From assembly GCF_016741855.1 (NCBI RefSeq), contig NZ_JAERRH010000004.1, forward strand, positions 124,001 through 188,000: DNA of 64,000 nt. Reading direction: 5' to 3'. Below are positions 55,995-63,911 of this stretch, in pieces. The position numbers were made by a program, and so were the translations under genes. Within the stretch, counting starts at the first letter, position 1; every line of letters starts with the position of its first letter. The notes under the pieces were generated by a model that saw nothing but the letters and a program-made list of their open reading frames with translations, did not search any database and was not told the origin of the DNA. This DNA is from Streptomyces musisoli. GTDB lineage: Bacteria; Actinomycetota; Actinomycetes; Streptomycetales; Streptomycetaceae.

Positions 55995-56348
55995 GTGAAC
56001 GAGGACCGTCCGCTGACGCGTCTCGACATGCTGCGCTTCGCCCGCCGTGTCGTCGAACATCAGGCTGCCCGGCAGCTTGCGTCGATCGACCGGTGGATCG
56101 CCGACGAGGAGCGCCGGGAGGCGGAACGGCAACGCCGCCTCGCCGTCCGGAAGGACGCTCCGCAGTGGGCCGTCGAGCGCGGCCTGAACGGCCGCAGCGC
56201 GGTGTACGTCCACGTCGGCGGCTGTACGGGCGCCGGCGGCCGGGCGAAGGGCGTCGAGCGGGAGCAGGCGGTACGGGCCCTCACCGACGGAGGTGTCCCC
56301 GCGTGCCCGCTGTGCCGGCCGGACACCGCACTGGGAATACTCGAATGA
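55995..56348 (+). CDS. DUF6233-like small protein
   Basis: A 117-residue cytoplasmic protein. An amphipathic, charge-rich helix (LDMLRFARRVVEHQAARQL, then DEERREAERQRRLAVRK) is followed by ERGLNGRSAVYVHVGGC and a C-terminal CPLCRPDTALGILE, which gives a possible zinc site with C-x2-C. This arrangement is common in a Streptomyces-specific protein family often encoded in multiple copies. GTG at 55995. The next gene overlaps its stop by 4 bp. Function unknown. Confidence 0.72.
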   Translation: MNEDRPLTRLDMLRFARRVVEHQAARQLASIDRWIADEERREAERQRRLAVRKDAPQWAVERGLNGRSAVYVHVGGCTGAGGRAKGVEREQAVRALTDGGVPACPLCRPDTALGILE

Positions 56349-56617
56349 CCGGCCCGGGTGCGGGCCCGGGCGGTCCGGATGATGCTGGAGCCATGGCCGG
56401 GAAACGTCCCATCATCGTGCACCTGCCGTCCCCGACCGGCGGTCGCCGGGTGCGGGTGGACGGCGAGATCCTCGGCCTCGCGCACAACGTGGGGGACCTG
56501 GTGGAGTTCCTCCGCCGGGCGGGGCTGGAGATCGAACCGGAAGAGGTGGCCGACTCGCCGCTGATCGACTGGCGCGGGGTCGGCCCCGACCGGTGGGAAG
56601 CGGAGACCCTGACCTGA
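56345..56617 (+). CDS. Small conserved Streptomyces protein
   Basis: A 90-residue protein with no membrane segment. The core RPIIVHLPSPTGGRRVRVDGE, ILGLAHNVGDLVEFLRRAGL and a closing DWRGVGPDRWE is typical of small Streptomyces proteins encoded next to DUF6233-type genes. An inner start at 56393 (MAGKRPIIV) is possible; the outer ATG is favoured because it overlaps the previous stop (ATGA). Function unknown; probably acts with its neighbour. Confidence 0.65.
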   Translation: MTGPGAGPGGPDDAGAMAGKRPIIVHLPSPTGGRRVRVDGEILGLAHNVGDLVEFLRRAGLEIEPEEVADSPLIDWRGVGPDRWEAETLT

Positions 56618-56934
56618 CCACGCCGCCCCGCTCCGCCGCGCCGCCGTCACGATCTGGGCGGTCAGGGGGCCTGAGCGGCCGGTGGCCAGGGGGAGCGGTC
56701 AGGCGGCCTGAGCGGCCGGGCGCCGGCCGGGGCGGTCAGGCGTCCGGGGGTCGCTGTGGTCAGCCGTCCAGCCGGTGGCGTACGGGGTTGTCCGTCGTCC
56801 CGCCGGTGCGTACGGGACGGTCAGCCGGCCGGGCGGCCGTGTACGGACGGTCGGGCGACCGGCCGGTCGTGTGCGGGACGGTCGGCCGGCCGGGCGGTGG
56901 CGCACGGGCGTCCCGTTGCGGGCACACTGACGGC
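56618..56934. repeat. Degenerate GGTCAGCCGGCCGGGCGG-type minisatellite
   Basis: 317 bp without a gene, made of degenerate units containing GGTCAG and CGGCCGGGCGG, with a spacing near 33-38 bp in the right half (56790-56915). It follows directly on a stop codon, like other repeats in this window. Confidence 0.55.
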
Positions 56935-57147
56935 ATGTCCTCCCGACGCAGAGCCTGTCCCGTGTGCCGTCGCGAGATCGCCGTCGTGGCGGGCCGCTTC
57001 GCGCGGCACGATCCGCCCGGGGCGCGGCAGAGCGGGGAACTCGTCTCCTGCCCCGGATCGCGGCGGCAGGCGCAACTCGGCGCGGTGCAGCCGTCCCTGG
57101 ACGGTCATGTCGTACCGGACCTTCCCGGGCAGCTGCCCCTGTTCTGA
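56935..57147 (+). CDS. Small CxxC protein
   Basis: A 70-residue protein beginning MSSRRRACPVCRREIAVVAG, with one CPVC pair near residue 8 and a third cysteine in LVSCPGS; it ends VVPDLPGQLPLF, a conserved end of a Streptomyces small-protein family. HDPPG after the strand is a further shared motif. It could be a zinc-binding protein with an incomplete site (three cysteines plus His). No neighbour explains the function. Confidence 0.62.
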   Translation: MSSRRRACPVCRREIAVVAGRFARHDPPGARQSGELVSCPGSRRQAQLGAVQPSLDGHVVPDLPGQLPLF

Positions 57148-57258
57148 GTGCTGACGAGCCGACAGCCGGGTGGGCGGGGAGGGACGCTGACGGCTCATCG
57201 GCAGAATGCCGGGCGGTGCGCAGAGCAGGTACAGCCGTTCAACGGCCGGCGGCCCGCG

Positions 57259-57915
57259 TCAGTTCCCGGCCACCGACTTGACCGCGACCGACACCGGCGT
57301 CGAACCACTGACCAGCTCGAGGGTGAGACCGGCCGTCGCCGGCGTGTCCACCAGCTCCGCGAGGACGGCCGCCACGTCGTCCCGCGGGATCGCGCCGCGC
57401 CCCGTGTGCGCCTCCATGCGCACCAGGCCGGTCCCCGCGTCGTTCGTCAGCGCGCCCGGACGCAGGATCGTCCAGTCCAGTGCCTCCTGCCGGGTGACGT
57501 ACGCGTCGGCCTCACCCTTGGCGCGCAGATACACGTCGAAGACGTCGTCCCCCTGGTGCGCGGGATCCGCGCCCATCGAGGACACCACCACGAAGCGGCG
57601 TACGCGCGCGCGTACGGCCGCGTCCGCGAACAGCACCGCCGCGCCCCTGTCCACCGTGTCCTTGCGGGCCGTGCCGCTGCCCGGGCCCGCGCCGGCCGCG
57701 AAGACCGCCGCGTCCGCACCCTGGAGGTGCGCCGCGACCCCTTCCACCGAGGCGGACTCCAGGTCGAGCAGGACGGGTTCCGCGCCGGCGGACCGCAGAT
57801 CGTCACCCTGCTCGGGCTTGCGGATGATGCCCGCGACCTCGTCCCCGCGCGCGGAGAGCAGACGCTCCAGCCGCAGCGCGATCTGACCATGACCACCAGC
57901 GATGACAATGCGCAT
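57259..57915 (-). CDS. NAD(P)H-binding SDR-type oxidoreductase
   Basis: A 218-residue cytoplasmic atypical short-chain dehydrogenase. The motif GGHGQIALRLERLL near residue 7 is the dinucleotide-binding loop; AAVFAAGAGPGSG, RFVVVSSMGADP and DWTILRPGALTND are typical of the NAD(P)H-binding YwnB/YtfG-like group. The usual YxxxK is reduced to YLRAKGEAD, where Tyr and Lys are retained. ATG at 57915 (MRIVIAGGHG) places the loop correctly. Role probably redox sensing or reduction of a small metabolite; not certain. Confidence 0.85.
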   Translation of the reverse strand: MRIVIAGGHGQIALRLERLLSARGDEVAGIIRKPEQGDDLRSAGAEPVLLDLESASVEGVAAHLQGADAAVFAAGAGPGSGTARKDTVDRGAAVLFADAAVRARVRRFVVVSSMGADPAHQGDDVFDVYLRAKGEADAYVTRQEALDWTILRPGALTNDAGTGLVRMEAHTGRGAIPRDDVAAVLAELVDTPATAGLTLELVSGSTPVSVAVKSVAGN

Positions 57916-57957
57916 GATTCCGACCGTACGCCCGAAGGGCCGCATCCGCCGCACGAG

Positions 57958-58239
57958 TTAACCGGCGCGCCCGACACGACCCCGGCACACGCACCGACGC
58001 GCGCCCGGCCCGCCCGCACCGACGCGCACCCGGCCCGCCCGCACCGACGCGCACCCGGCAAGGCCCCGGCACACCCCACCGACGCGCGCCCCGGACGGGC
58101 CTGCACACCGCACCGACGCGCGCCCGGCCCGGTCCTGGCACACTCCACCGACGCGCGCCCGGCCTGCCCCACGCACACCGCACCGACGCGCACCCGGCAA
58201 GGCCCCGGCACATCCCACCGACGCGCGCCCGGTGCGGGC
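57958..58239. repeat. Minisatellite with CACCGACGCGCxCCCGG core
   Basis: About eight copies of CACCGACGCGC(G/A)CCCGG occur between 57990 and 58235, spaced from about 24 to about 50 bp. A larger unit including GGCAAGGCCCCGGCACA is repeated near 58058 and 58196. The array fills the gap between the SDR start and the amidohydrolase stop. Confidence 0.85.
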
Positions 58240-59505
58240 TCACGACACCTCCCCACGCCCCTGCCGCGGCAGCCCGAGTTCCGCTGCCGCCGCCGAGTTG
58301 CAGTACTCGCGCACCGCGCTGGTACGGGCCACCACCCGGCCCCGGTGCACCACGATCCGGCTGTAGGCCAGGGAGAGCGCGCCGGCCAGATGCTCGCCGC
58401 GGACGGCGAGCAGCTCGGCGGGGAAGCCCGCCTCCACACGTACCTCCGGCAGGCCCAGCACCGCACGGGCCGAGGCGCACACGGCGCCGTAGGCGTCCTC
58501 CGGACGCAGGCCGTGCGCCGAGGCCAGGAGGTAGGCGGCCTCCAGGGGGTCGCCGCGGCCGACGGGGTTCGCGACATCGCGCATGGCCCCGCTGCCGGCC
58601 GCCACCCGCACCCCGGCCGCGCGCAGCAGCCGTACCGGCGCCGCGCCCCGCTTGTCGGCGCCGCCGCAGCCGCCCTGGGGCAGGCACACCACCGTCACAC
58701 CTGCCGCCGCGAGCTGGTCGGCGGCGCGGCAGGCGGCCTCCGCGGGCAGGCGCGCGAGCCCCGCGCACGGTCCGATGGTCACGCCGGGCCGCAGGCCCCC
58801 CGCCATGGCCGCGAGCCGGGACAGCCGGGCCGGGTCGGCGGCATCCGTGTGCAGGTCCACCGGGCAGCCGTGTTCGGAGGCCACCTCCAGGACCGCCTCC
58901 ACGTAGCCGGTGGGGTCCGGATCCAGATCCGGGCAGCCGCCCACCACGGAGGCGCCCATCTTCACCGCGTCCCGCAGCATCGCGAGCCCGTCCGCCCCGG
59001 CCACCCCGGTCAGCAGCCGTGGCATGGCCACCGTCGTCAGCTCCGCCAGCCCCCGCAGCGACCGCCGTGCCTGAAGGACCGCGCCCAGCGCACCGAGCCC
59101 CTGGACGTCGCCCACGCGCACATGCGCGCGCACCGCCGTCGCCCCGTGCCCGAGCTGGAGCAGGGCCGCCTCCGTCGCCCGGCGCTGGACGTCCTCGGGG
59201 GCGTACGACGCCGGGCCGGGCCGCTCGGCGGACAGGGCGGTGTCGCCGTGGGCGTGCGGTTCGGCCGGGGCCGGCAGGAGCAGGTAGCCGCTGAGGTCCA
59301 CCCGTGCGACGCCCTTGCGGGCCGGACCCGGCGCGAGACTGCCCGTCGTGCCCACCGCTTCGATGCGCCCCCTGCCCAGCCGCACGTCCACGGTCCGGCC
59401 GTCGGTGAGCCGCGCCCCGCAGAGCAGGAGGGCGGCCGGCTCGGACGGTCCCGAGGACCCCGAGGAGTTCGACGGCGGTTGCGGCTGCGGCTGACTGTCG
59501 GGCAT
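58240..59505 (-). CDS. Amidohydrolase, cytosine-deaminase-like
   Basis: A 421-residue metal-dependent hydrolase. H84 and H86 in AEPHAHGD are metal ligands; VDLHTDA supplies the third histidine. The cytosine-deaminase loop, which in active enzymes reads GSDNVRD or HDDVMDP, is GSGAMRDVANPVGRGDP, so the usual metal-binding Asp is Gly. Its first 25 residues are Gln/Pro/Ser-rich. The active-site Asp change suggests altered or lost deaminase activity. It stands alone; the upstream region carries repeats. Confidence 0.82.
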   Translation of the reverse strand: MPDSQPQPQPPSNSSGSSGPSEPAALLLCGARLTDGRTVDVRLGRGRIEAVGTTGSLAPGPARKGVARVDLSGYLLLPAPAEPHAHGDTALSAERPGPASYAPEDVQRRATEAALLQLGHGATAVRAHVRVGDVQGLGALGAVLQARRSLRGLAELTTVAMPRLLTGVAGADGLAMLRDAVKMGASVVGGCPDLDPDPTGYVEAVLEVASEHGCPVDLHTDAADPARLSRLAAMAGGLRPGVTIGPCAGLARLPAEAACRAADQLAAAGVTVVCLPQGGCGGADKRGAAPVRLLRAAGVRVAAGSGAMRDVANPVGRGDPLEAAYLLASAHGLRPEDAYGAVCASARAVLGLPEVRVEAGFPAELLAVRGEHLAGALSLAYSRIVVHRGRVVARTSAVREYCNSAAAAELGLPRQGRGEVS

Positions 59506-60160
59506 CGCGCTCCAGGGTCGGGGCCGGGGCTCGGGCGGGCCGGCGTGAGGGGTTCGAGGCCGTGAGCCCCAAGATCACGCAGAGTGAGTCGAGCCTAGGG
59601 TCGCGAGCCGTGCGGGTCGCGCAGGAGCGCAATAGTCGTACCGGCGTGGTCCACCCCAGGCGGTACACGTGTCGCCCACGCGCGTGGCCAAAGCCGCCCC
59701 CGACGACGCCCACGCGCACGCGTGTCCGGGCCGCCTCGCACGACCTGGGTTCACCCCCACGCACGCGTGCCGCCTCCTCCGCCTGGCCCAAGGCCCACGT
59801 CCTCCTCTGCCTGACCCAAGGCCCACGTCCTCCTCCGCCTGGCCCAGGCTCGCGTGCCGTCACCGCCTGGCCCAGGCCCGCGTCCCCACGCGCGCGCCGT
59901 CACCGCCGTCGCCGTGAGTGAGGCCCTCGCGAAGCCGCCGGCGAGGTTCCACGCGCGCGTGCCGTTGCCGTCGGCGAGGCTTCCGTGTCAGGGCCGCCGG
60001 CTTCGGCACCGCTGCCCTCACACCCCTGGTGAGCCGGCGGCGGGGAGCCGCGCCGCACGGGGTCCGGAGGGCGCCGAGAGGACGGTGAGGCGGGCCGGGA
60101 CGGGCGGCGGGATACGGATTTGGGTGAACGGCGGCGGACCGTGTAATGTCTTCATCGCTC
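59506..60160. other. Intergenic region with a 28-bp tandem repeat
   Basis: 655 bp between the amidohydrolase start and tRNA-Thr. Four units of exact 28-bp period start at 59781, 59809, 59837 and 59865 (core GCCTGGCCCAAGGCCCACGT). CACGCGCGCGTG occurs at 59950-59961, and a related CACGCGCGCG at 59887. No gene was recognised; the tRNA promoter should lie in 60090-60160. Confidence 0.75.
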
Positions 60161-60233
60161 GCCCCAATAGCTCAGTCGGCAGAGCGTCTCCATGGTAAGG
60201 AGAAGGTCAACGGTTCGATTCCGTTTTGGGGCT
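60161..60233 (+). tRNA. tRNA-Thr (GGT)
   Basis: 73-nt tRNA with acceptor GCCCCAA/TTGGGGC, anticodon stem TCTCC/GGAGA, loop ATGGTAA with anticodon GGT, T loop in CGGTTCGATTCCG. Discriminator T at 60233; CCA not encoded. Confidence 0.97.
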
Positions 60234-60247
60234 CTGGTGTGAGAGGT

Positions 60248-60265
60248 CCCCACCGCAAGGTGGGG
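60248..60265 (+). other. Hairpin between tRNA genes
   Basis: CCCCACC-GCAA-GGTGGGG, a perfect 7-bp stem with a GCAA tetraloop between tRNA-Thr and tRNA-Met. It may be a processing signal in a common transcript or a weak terminator. Confidence 0.6.
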
Positions 60266-60279
60266 TCTGATCTCATCAA

Positions 60280-60352
60280 AGCGGTGTAGCTCAGTCGGTA
60301 GAGCAAGCGGCTCATAATCGCTGTGTCACCGGTTCAAGTCCGGTCACCGCTA
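60280..60352 (+). tRNA. tRNA-Met (CAT, elongator)
   Basis: 73-nt tRNA with acceptor AGCGGTG/CACCGCT, anticodon loop CTCATAA (anticodon CAT) and T loop GGTTCAAGTCC. The fully paired acceptor stem, including A1-T72, separates it from the initiator tRNA. Discriminator A at 60352. Confidence 0.95.
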
Positions 60353-60441
60353 CTGACAGTAGCCGATTGCGGGGTCGGTCCTTCGATCGGCTACTCTTTT
60401 TGCGTTGAATCAGTCCACCCGTTCGTCATAGGAGCACTCAC

Positions 60442-60606
60442 GTGGCTGCCACCGACGTCCGCCCGAAGATCACGCTGGCCTGCGTGGAGTGCAAGGAGCG
60501 GAACTACATCACCAAGAAGAACCGGCGTAACAACCCGGACCGTCTTGAGATGAAGAAGCACTGCCCGCGTTGCAACGCGCACACTGCGCACCGCGAAACG
60601 CGATAA
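60442..60606 (+). CDS. rpmG: 50S ribosomal protein L33
   Basis: A 54-residue ribosomal protein of the large subunit, zinc-binding form with CVEC near residue 14 and CPRC near residue 41. It begins [24 protein letters not shown] at 60442 has AGGAG 7 nt upstream. In actinobacteria this gene lies, as here, next to tRNA-Thr/tRNA-Met and the MaoC-type dehydratase genes. A strong hairpin closes its transcript. Confidence 0.97.
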   Translation: MAATDVRPKITLACVECKERNYITKKNRRNNPDRLEMKKHCPRCNAHTAHRETR

Positions 60607-60616
60607 ACAGGCTCGT

Positions 60617-60654
60617 CCGTGAGGCCGTCCCCTTCCGAGGGGGCGGCCTCACGG
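60617..60654 (+). terminator. Terminator after rpmG
   Basis: Stem of 16 bp with one G-U pair, arms 60617-60632 and 60639-60654, 6-nt loop, followed by CGTTTC, 10 bp after the rpmG stop. Confidence 0.85.
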
Positions 60655-60764
60655 CGTTTCCACCGGTGCGGCGCCCCACCGCCCCCACCAGCACCATGCC
60701 CATTCCGTGGCCGGTTTCCGGCTAATTTGGGGTCAGTACAGCAAATATCAGGAGGTGCCGGGCC

Positions 60765-61217
60765 ATGGCGCTCGACCAGTCCTTCGTGGGACGGACCTAC
60801 CCGCCCACCGCGCCCTATGAGGTGGGCCGGGAGAAGATCCGCGAGTTCGCCGAGGCGGTGGGCGAGACCAACCCGGCGTACACGGACCCCGAGGCCGCCA
60901 AGGCGTTCGGCCACCCCGATGTGATCGCCCCGCCGACCTTCGTGTTCTCCATCACCTTCCGGGCCGCCGGACAGGTCGTCCGGGATCCGCAGCTGGGGCT
61001 GGACTACAGCCGTGTGGTGCACGGCGACCAGAAGTTCGCCTACGTCCGCCCCGTGCGCGCCGGCGACCGGCTCACGGTCACCTCCACCATCGAGGGCGTC
61101 AAGTCCCTCGCGGGCAACGACATCCTGGACATCCGCGGTGAGGTGCACGACGAGGCCGGCGAGCACGTCGTGACCGCCTGGACCAAGCTCGTGGCCCGCG
61201 CGGCCGAGGAGGCGTGA
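60765..61217 (+). CDS. MaoC-like dehydratase, HadA-type (UPF0336)
   Basis: A 150-residue hot-dog fold protein. It begins MALDQSFVGRTYPPTAPYEV and contains ETNPAYTDPEAAKAFGHPDV and the hot-dog helix FSITFRAAG. It aligns with HadA/HadC of mycobacterial fatty-acid synthase II, which form heterodimers with HadB; the catalytic Asp-His pair is in the partner. Here, in an organism without mycolic acids, it probably forms a (3R)-hydroxyacyl dehydratase with the next gene. AGGAGG precedes the ATG. Confidence 0.9.
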   Translation: MALDQSFVGRTYPPTAPYEVGREKIREFAEAVGETNPAYTDPEAAKAFGHPDVIAPPTFVFSITFRAAGQVVRDPQLGLDYSRVVHGDQKFAYVRPVRAGDRLTVTSTIEGVKSLAGNDILDIRGEVHDEAGEHVVTAWTKLVARAAEEA

Positions 61218-61224
61218 GGACCCG

Positions 61225-61653
61225 ATGACGGCGAAGATCGCGTACGACGACGTCGAGGTCGGCACCGAGCTGCCGGCGCAGAGCTTCCCCGTGACGCGTG
61301 CCACGCTGGTGCGCTACGCGGGCGCCTCCGGGGACTTCAACCCGATCCACTGGAACGAGAAGTTCGCCAAGGAGGTGGGCCTGCCGGACGTCATCGCGCA
61401 CGGCATGTTCACCATGGCCGAGGCGATCCGTGTGGTCACCGACTGGACCGGCGACCCCGGAGCGGTCGTGGAGTACGGCGTCCGCTTCACCAAGCCCGTC
61501 GTCGTCCCGAACGACGACCAGGGCGCCCTGGTCGAGGTGAGCGGCAAGGTCGCGGCGAAGCTGGACGACAACACCGTCCGGGTGGACCTCACGGCGACGA
61601 GCGCAGGCCAGAAGGTGCTGGGCATGTCCCGGGCGGTCGTGCGACTGGCCTGA
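61225..61653 (+). CDS. MaoC-like (R)-hydroxyacyl dehydratase, HadB-type
   Basis: A 142-residue hot-dog enzyme carrying the hydratase 2 motif with the catalytic pair Asp-His: YAGASGDFNPIHWNEKFAKE, followed by GMFTMAEAIR. It lies 7 bp after the HadA-type gene. The two make a heterodimer that dehydrates or hydrates acyl thioesters in fatty-acid or polyketide-like metabolism. The pair next to rpmG matches the mycobacterial arrangement. Confidence 0.92.
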   Translation: MTAKIAYDDVEVGTELPAQSFPVTRATLVRYAGASGDFNPIHWNEKFAKEVGLPDVIAHGMFTMAEAIRVVTDWTGDPGAVVEYGVRFTKPVVVPNDDQGALVEVSGKVAAKLDDNTVRVDLTATSAGQKVLGMSRAVVRLA

Positions 61654-61676
61654 TCCGCGGGCCACAGACCGCGGAT

Positions 61677-61711
61677 GTAAGGGGTGCCCTCCCGGGGAGG
61701 GCACCCCTTAC
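61677..61711. terminator. Terminator after the dehydratase pair
   Basis: Perfect 15-bp inverted repeat, arms 61677-61691 and 61697-61711 with a 5-nt loop, 23 bp after the HadB-type stop. Confidence 0.88.
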
Positions 61712-61739
61712 GTGCATCCAGCCCGGGAACCGCCTTGCA

Positions 61740-61763
61740 AAGTTAGTGATTGAGTACTAACTT
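61740..61763. promoter_or_regulatory. TetR operator 1
   Basis: Inverted repeat AAGTTAGT-N8-ACTAACTT, ending 6 bp before the TetR start. The same GTTAGT-N8-ACTAAC occurs before the MFS gene. The site overlaps the normal ribosome-binding position, so repression should be tight and the message may be leaderless or start at the inner ATG 61779. Confidence 0.85.
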
Positions 61764-61769
61764 AGCCGC

Positions 61770-62339
61770 ATGGCCAGGATGAGTGCAGAAGAGCGGCGCG
61801 AGAGCGTCATCCGCGCGGCGATGGCCGAGTTCGCGCGCGGCGGCTACCACGGGACCTCCACCGACGCGATCGCCAAGCGGGTCGGAGTGTCGCAGCCGTA
61901 CCTCTTCCGCCTCTTCCCGGGCAAGAAAGCGATCTTCCTGGCGGCGGCGGAACGCTGCGTGGAGGACACCATCCGCACCTTCGAGGAAGCCTCCGAAGGG
62001 CTGCGGGGTGAAGAGGCCCTGCATGCCATGGCCAACGCGTACACCACGGTCATCGCGGAACATCCCGAGCGGATGATGATGCAGATGCAGATGTACGTCG
62101 CGGTGGCGGCCGCCGAGGAGGAGGGCGACCACGAATTCGGCGAGAGTGTCCGGGCCGGCTGGATGCGGCTGTGGGGCACGGTGCACCTGCCACTCGGTGC
62201 GGACGTCAACGAGACGACCACCTTCCTGGCGTACGGAATGCTGATCAACTGCCTGGTGTCCATGGGCTTCCCGCCGCAGCACCGGGTGTGGGAGGGGCTC
62301 TATCCGTCGGCTCGGACGACGGGGCGCCTGCAGAAGTAG
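61770..62339 (+). CDS. TetR-family repressor
   Basis: A 189-residue regulator. The N-terminal helix-turn-helix is ESVIRAAMAEFARGGYHGTSTDAIAKRVGVSQPYLFRLFP shortened to its key parts: AEFARGGYHGTST and GVSQPYLFRLFPGKK. The C-terminal ligand domain has a Met-rich helix (ERMMMQMQMYVAVAA). It is followed by an MFS exporter with an identical operator 8-bp spacing, so it probably represses both itself and the pump until a drug-like ligand binds. Start at 61770; an inner ATG at 61779 is possible. Confidence 0.92.
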   Translation: MARMSAEERRESVIRAAMAEFARGGYHGTSTDAIAKRVGVSQPYLFRLFPGKKAIFLAAAERCVEDTIRTFEEASEGLRGEEALHAMANAYTTVIAEHPERMMMQMQMYVAVAAAEEEGDHEFGESVRAGWMRLWGTVHLPLGADVNETTTFLAYGMLINCLVSMGFPPQHRVWEGLYPSARTTGRLQK

Positions 62340-62381
62340 TGCGGGCGGGGCGGGCGTCGGCGCCTTCTCATGGCCGCGAAA

Positions 62382-62401
62382 GTTAGTCATCAATTACTAA
62401 C
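62382..62401. promoter_or_regulatory. TetR operator 2
   Basis: GTTAGT-N8-ACTAAC, matching operator 1 in arms and spacer length, 23 bp upstream of the MFS start. Confidence 0.85.
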
Positions 62402-62423
62402 CGCAGATCACTCCGGGGGAGCG

Positions 62424-63881
62424 ATGAAACAGCAGACAGCAACACCCGCCGCCACCTCACGCGCGGGGGCCGTGTGGGCCCTCGTCATCACCAGCGTCGC
62501 CGGGTTCATGGCGGCCCTGGACAACCTCGTCGTCACCACCGCCCTGCCCTCCATCCGCGAGGACCTCGGCGGGGCACTGGACGACCTGGAGTGGACGGTG
62601 AGCGCCTACACGCTCACCTTCGCCGTCCTGCTGATGTTCGGCGCCGCGCTCGGCGACCGCTTCGGACGCCGCCGGCTCTTCATCGTCGGACTCGCCGTCT
62701 TCACCGGCGCCTCCGCCGCCGCGGCCCTGGCCCCCGGCATCGGCTCCCTGATCGCCGCCCGCGCGGTCCAGGGAGTCGGCGCGGCCGTGATGATGCCGCT
62801 CACCCTGACCCTGCTGACCGCGGCGGTCCCCGCGGCCCGGCGGGGGATGGTCTACGGCATCTGGGGTGCCGTCAACGGCCTCGCCGTCGCCTCCGGGCCG
62901 CTGATCGGCGGCAGCCTCACCGAGCACGTCTCCTGGCACTGGATCTTCTGGCTGAACGTCCCGCTCGGGCTGGTCGCGCTGCCGCTCGCCCGACTGCGCC
63001 TCGCCGAGTCCTACGGAACCGGGGCCCGGCTCGACCTCCCCGGCACACTGCTCGCCAGCGGCGGACTCTTCGGGATCGTGTACGGCCTGGTCCGCGGGCC
63101 CGCCGACGGCTGGACCGACGCCGTGGTGCTGACCGCACTGATCGGAGGCGGGGCGCTGCTGACGGGCTTCGTCCTCTACAGCTCCCGTGCGGCCGCCCCC
63201 ATGCTGCCGATGCGCCTGTTCCGCTCCCGCGCCTTCGCCGGGATCAACGCGGCCAGCCTGCTGATGTTCGTCGGGATGTTCGGCTCGATCTTCCTGCTCA
63301 GCCAGTACATGCAGGGCGTCCTCGGCTACTCGCCCACCGAGGCGGGGCTCAGGATGCTGCCGTGGACCGGCATGCCGATGCTCGTCGCGCCCGTCGCCGG
63401 GATCCTCTCCGACCGCATAGGAGGCCGGCCGGTCGTCGCCGCGGGCCTGTTCCTCCAGGCGGCCGGCCTCGGCTACATGGCCTGGGTGGCCACCGCGGAC
63501 GCCTCCTACGCCGTCCAGCTGCCCGCCCTGATCATCAGCGGTGTCGGCATGGCCCTCTACTTCGCCCCGGCCGCCAACCTGGTCATGTCCAGCGTCCACC
63601 CGCAGGAGCAGGGCATCGCCTCCGGCGCGAACAACGCGCTGCGCGAGGTGGGCGGCGCGCTCGGCATCGCGGTCATGTCCTCGATCTTCTCCGCGCAGGG
63701 CGGCTACGAGTCCGCGCAGAGCTTCGTGGACGGCCTGCGGCCCGCCCTGGTCACCGGCTCGGCGGTGGTCGCCCTCGCCGCGGTCGCGGCCCTGGTGATC
63801 CCCGCCCGCCGGAGCGCCGCCCGCCCCGCCACGGCGGCCGGACAGGCACCCGAACCGCTCCTCGAGACCACCTCCCGCTGA
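62424..63881 (+). CDS. MFS multidrug exporter, DHA2 (EmrB/QacA) family
   Basis: A 485-residue inner-membrane proton antiporter with about fourteen transmembrane helices. Family motifs are present: LDNLVVTTALPSI in helix 1, the loop motif GDRFGRRRLF between helices 2 and 3, and RAVQGVGAAVMMPLTL in helix 4. It probably exports drugs or a metabolite. GGGGGAG upstream of ATG 62424 fits as ribosome binding site. It is under the same predicted TetR control as its regulator. Confidence 0.92.
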   Translation: MKQQTATPAATSRAGAVWALVITSVAGFMAALDNLVVTTALPSIREDLGGALDDLEWTVSAYTLTFAVLLMFGAALGDRFGRRRLFIVGLAVFTGASAAAALAPGIGSLIAARAVQGVGAAVMMPLTLTLLTAAVPAARRGMVYGIWGAVNGLAVASGPLIGGSLTEHVSWHWIFWLNVPLGLVALPLARLRLAESYGTGARLDLPGTLLASGGLFGIVYGLVRGPADGWTDAVVLTALIGGGALLTGFVLYSSRAAAPMLPMRLFRSRAFAGINAASLLMFVGMFGSIFLLSQYMQGVLGYSPTEAGLRMLPWTGMPMLVAPVAGILSDRIGGRPVVAAGLFLQAAGLGYMAWVATADASYAVQLPALIISGVGMALYFAPAANLVMSSVHPQEQGIASGANNALREVGGALGIAVMSSIFSAQGGYESAQSFVDGLRPALVTGSAVVALAAVAALVIPARRSAARPATAAGQAPEPLLETTSR

Positions 63882-63911
63882 CCCGCGCCACTCCCACACA
63901 AGGAGCCCGCG

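Noticed and set aside
57958..58239. Regularly spaced CACCGACGCGC repeats as a CRISPR array
   Set aside because: Spacing is irregular, the sequence between cores is itself repeated, and there is no cas gene.
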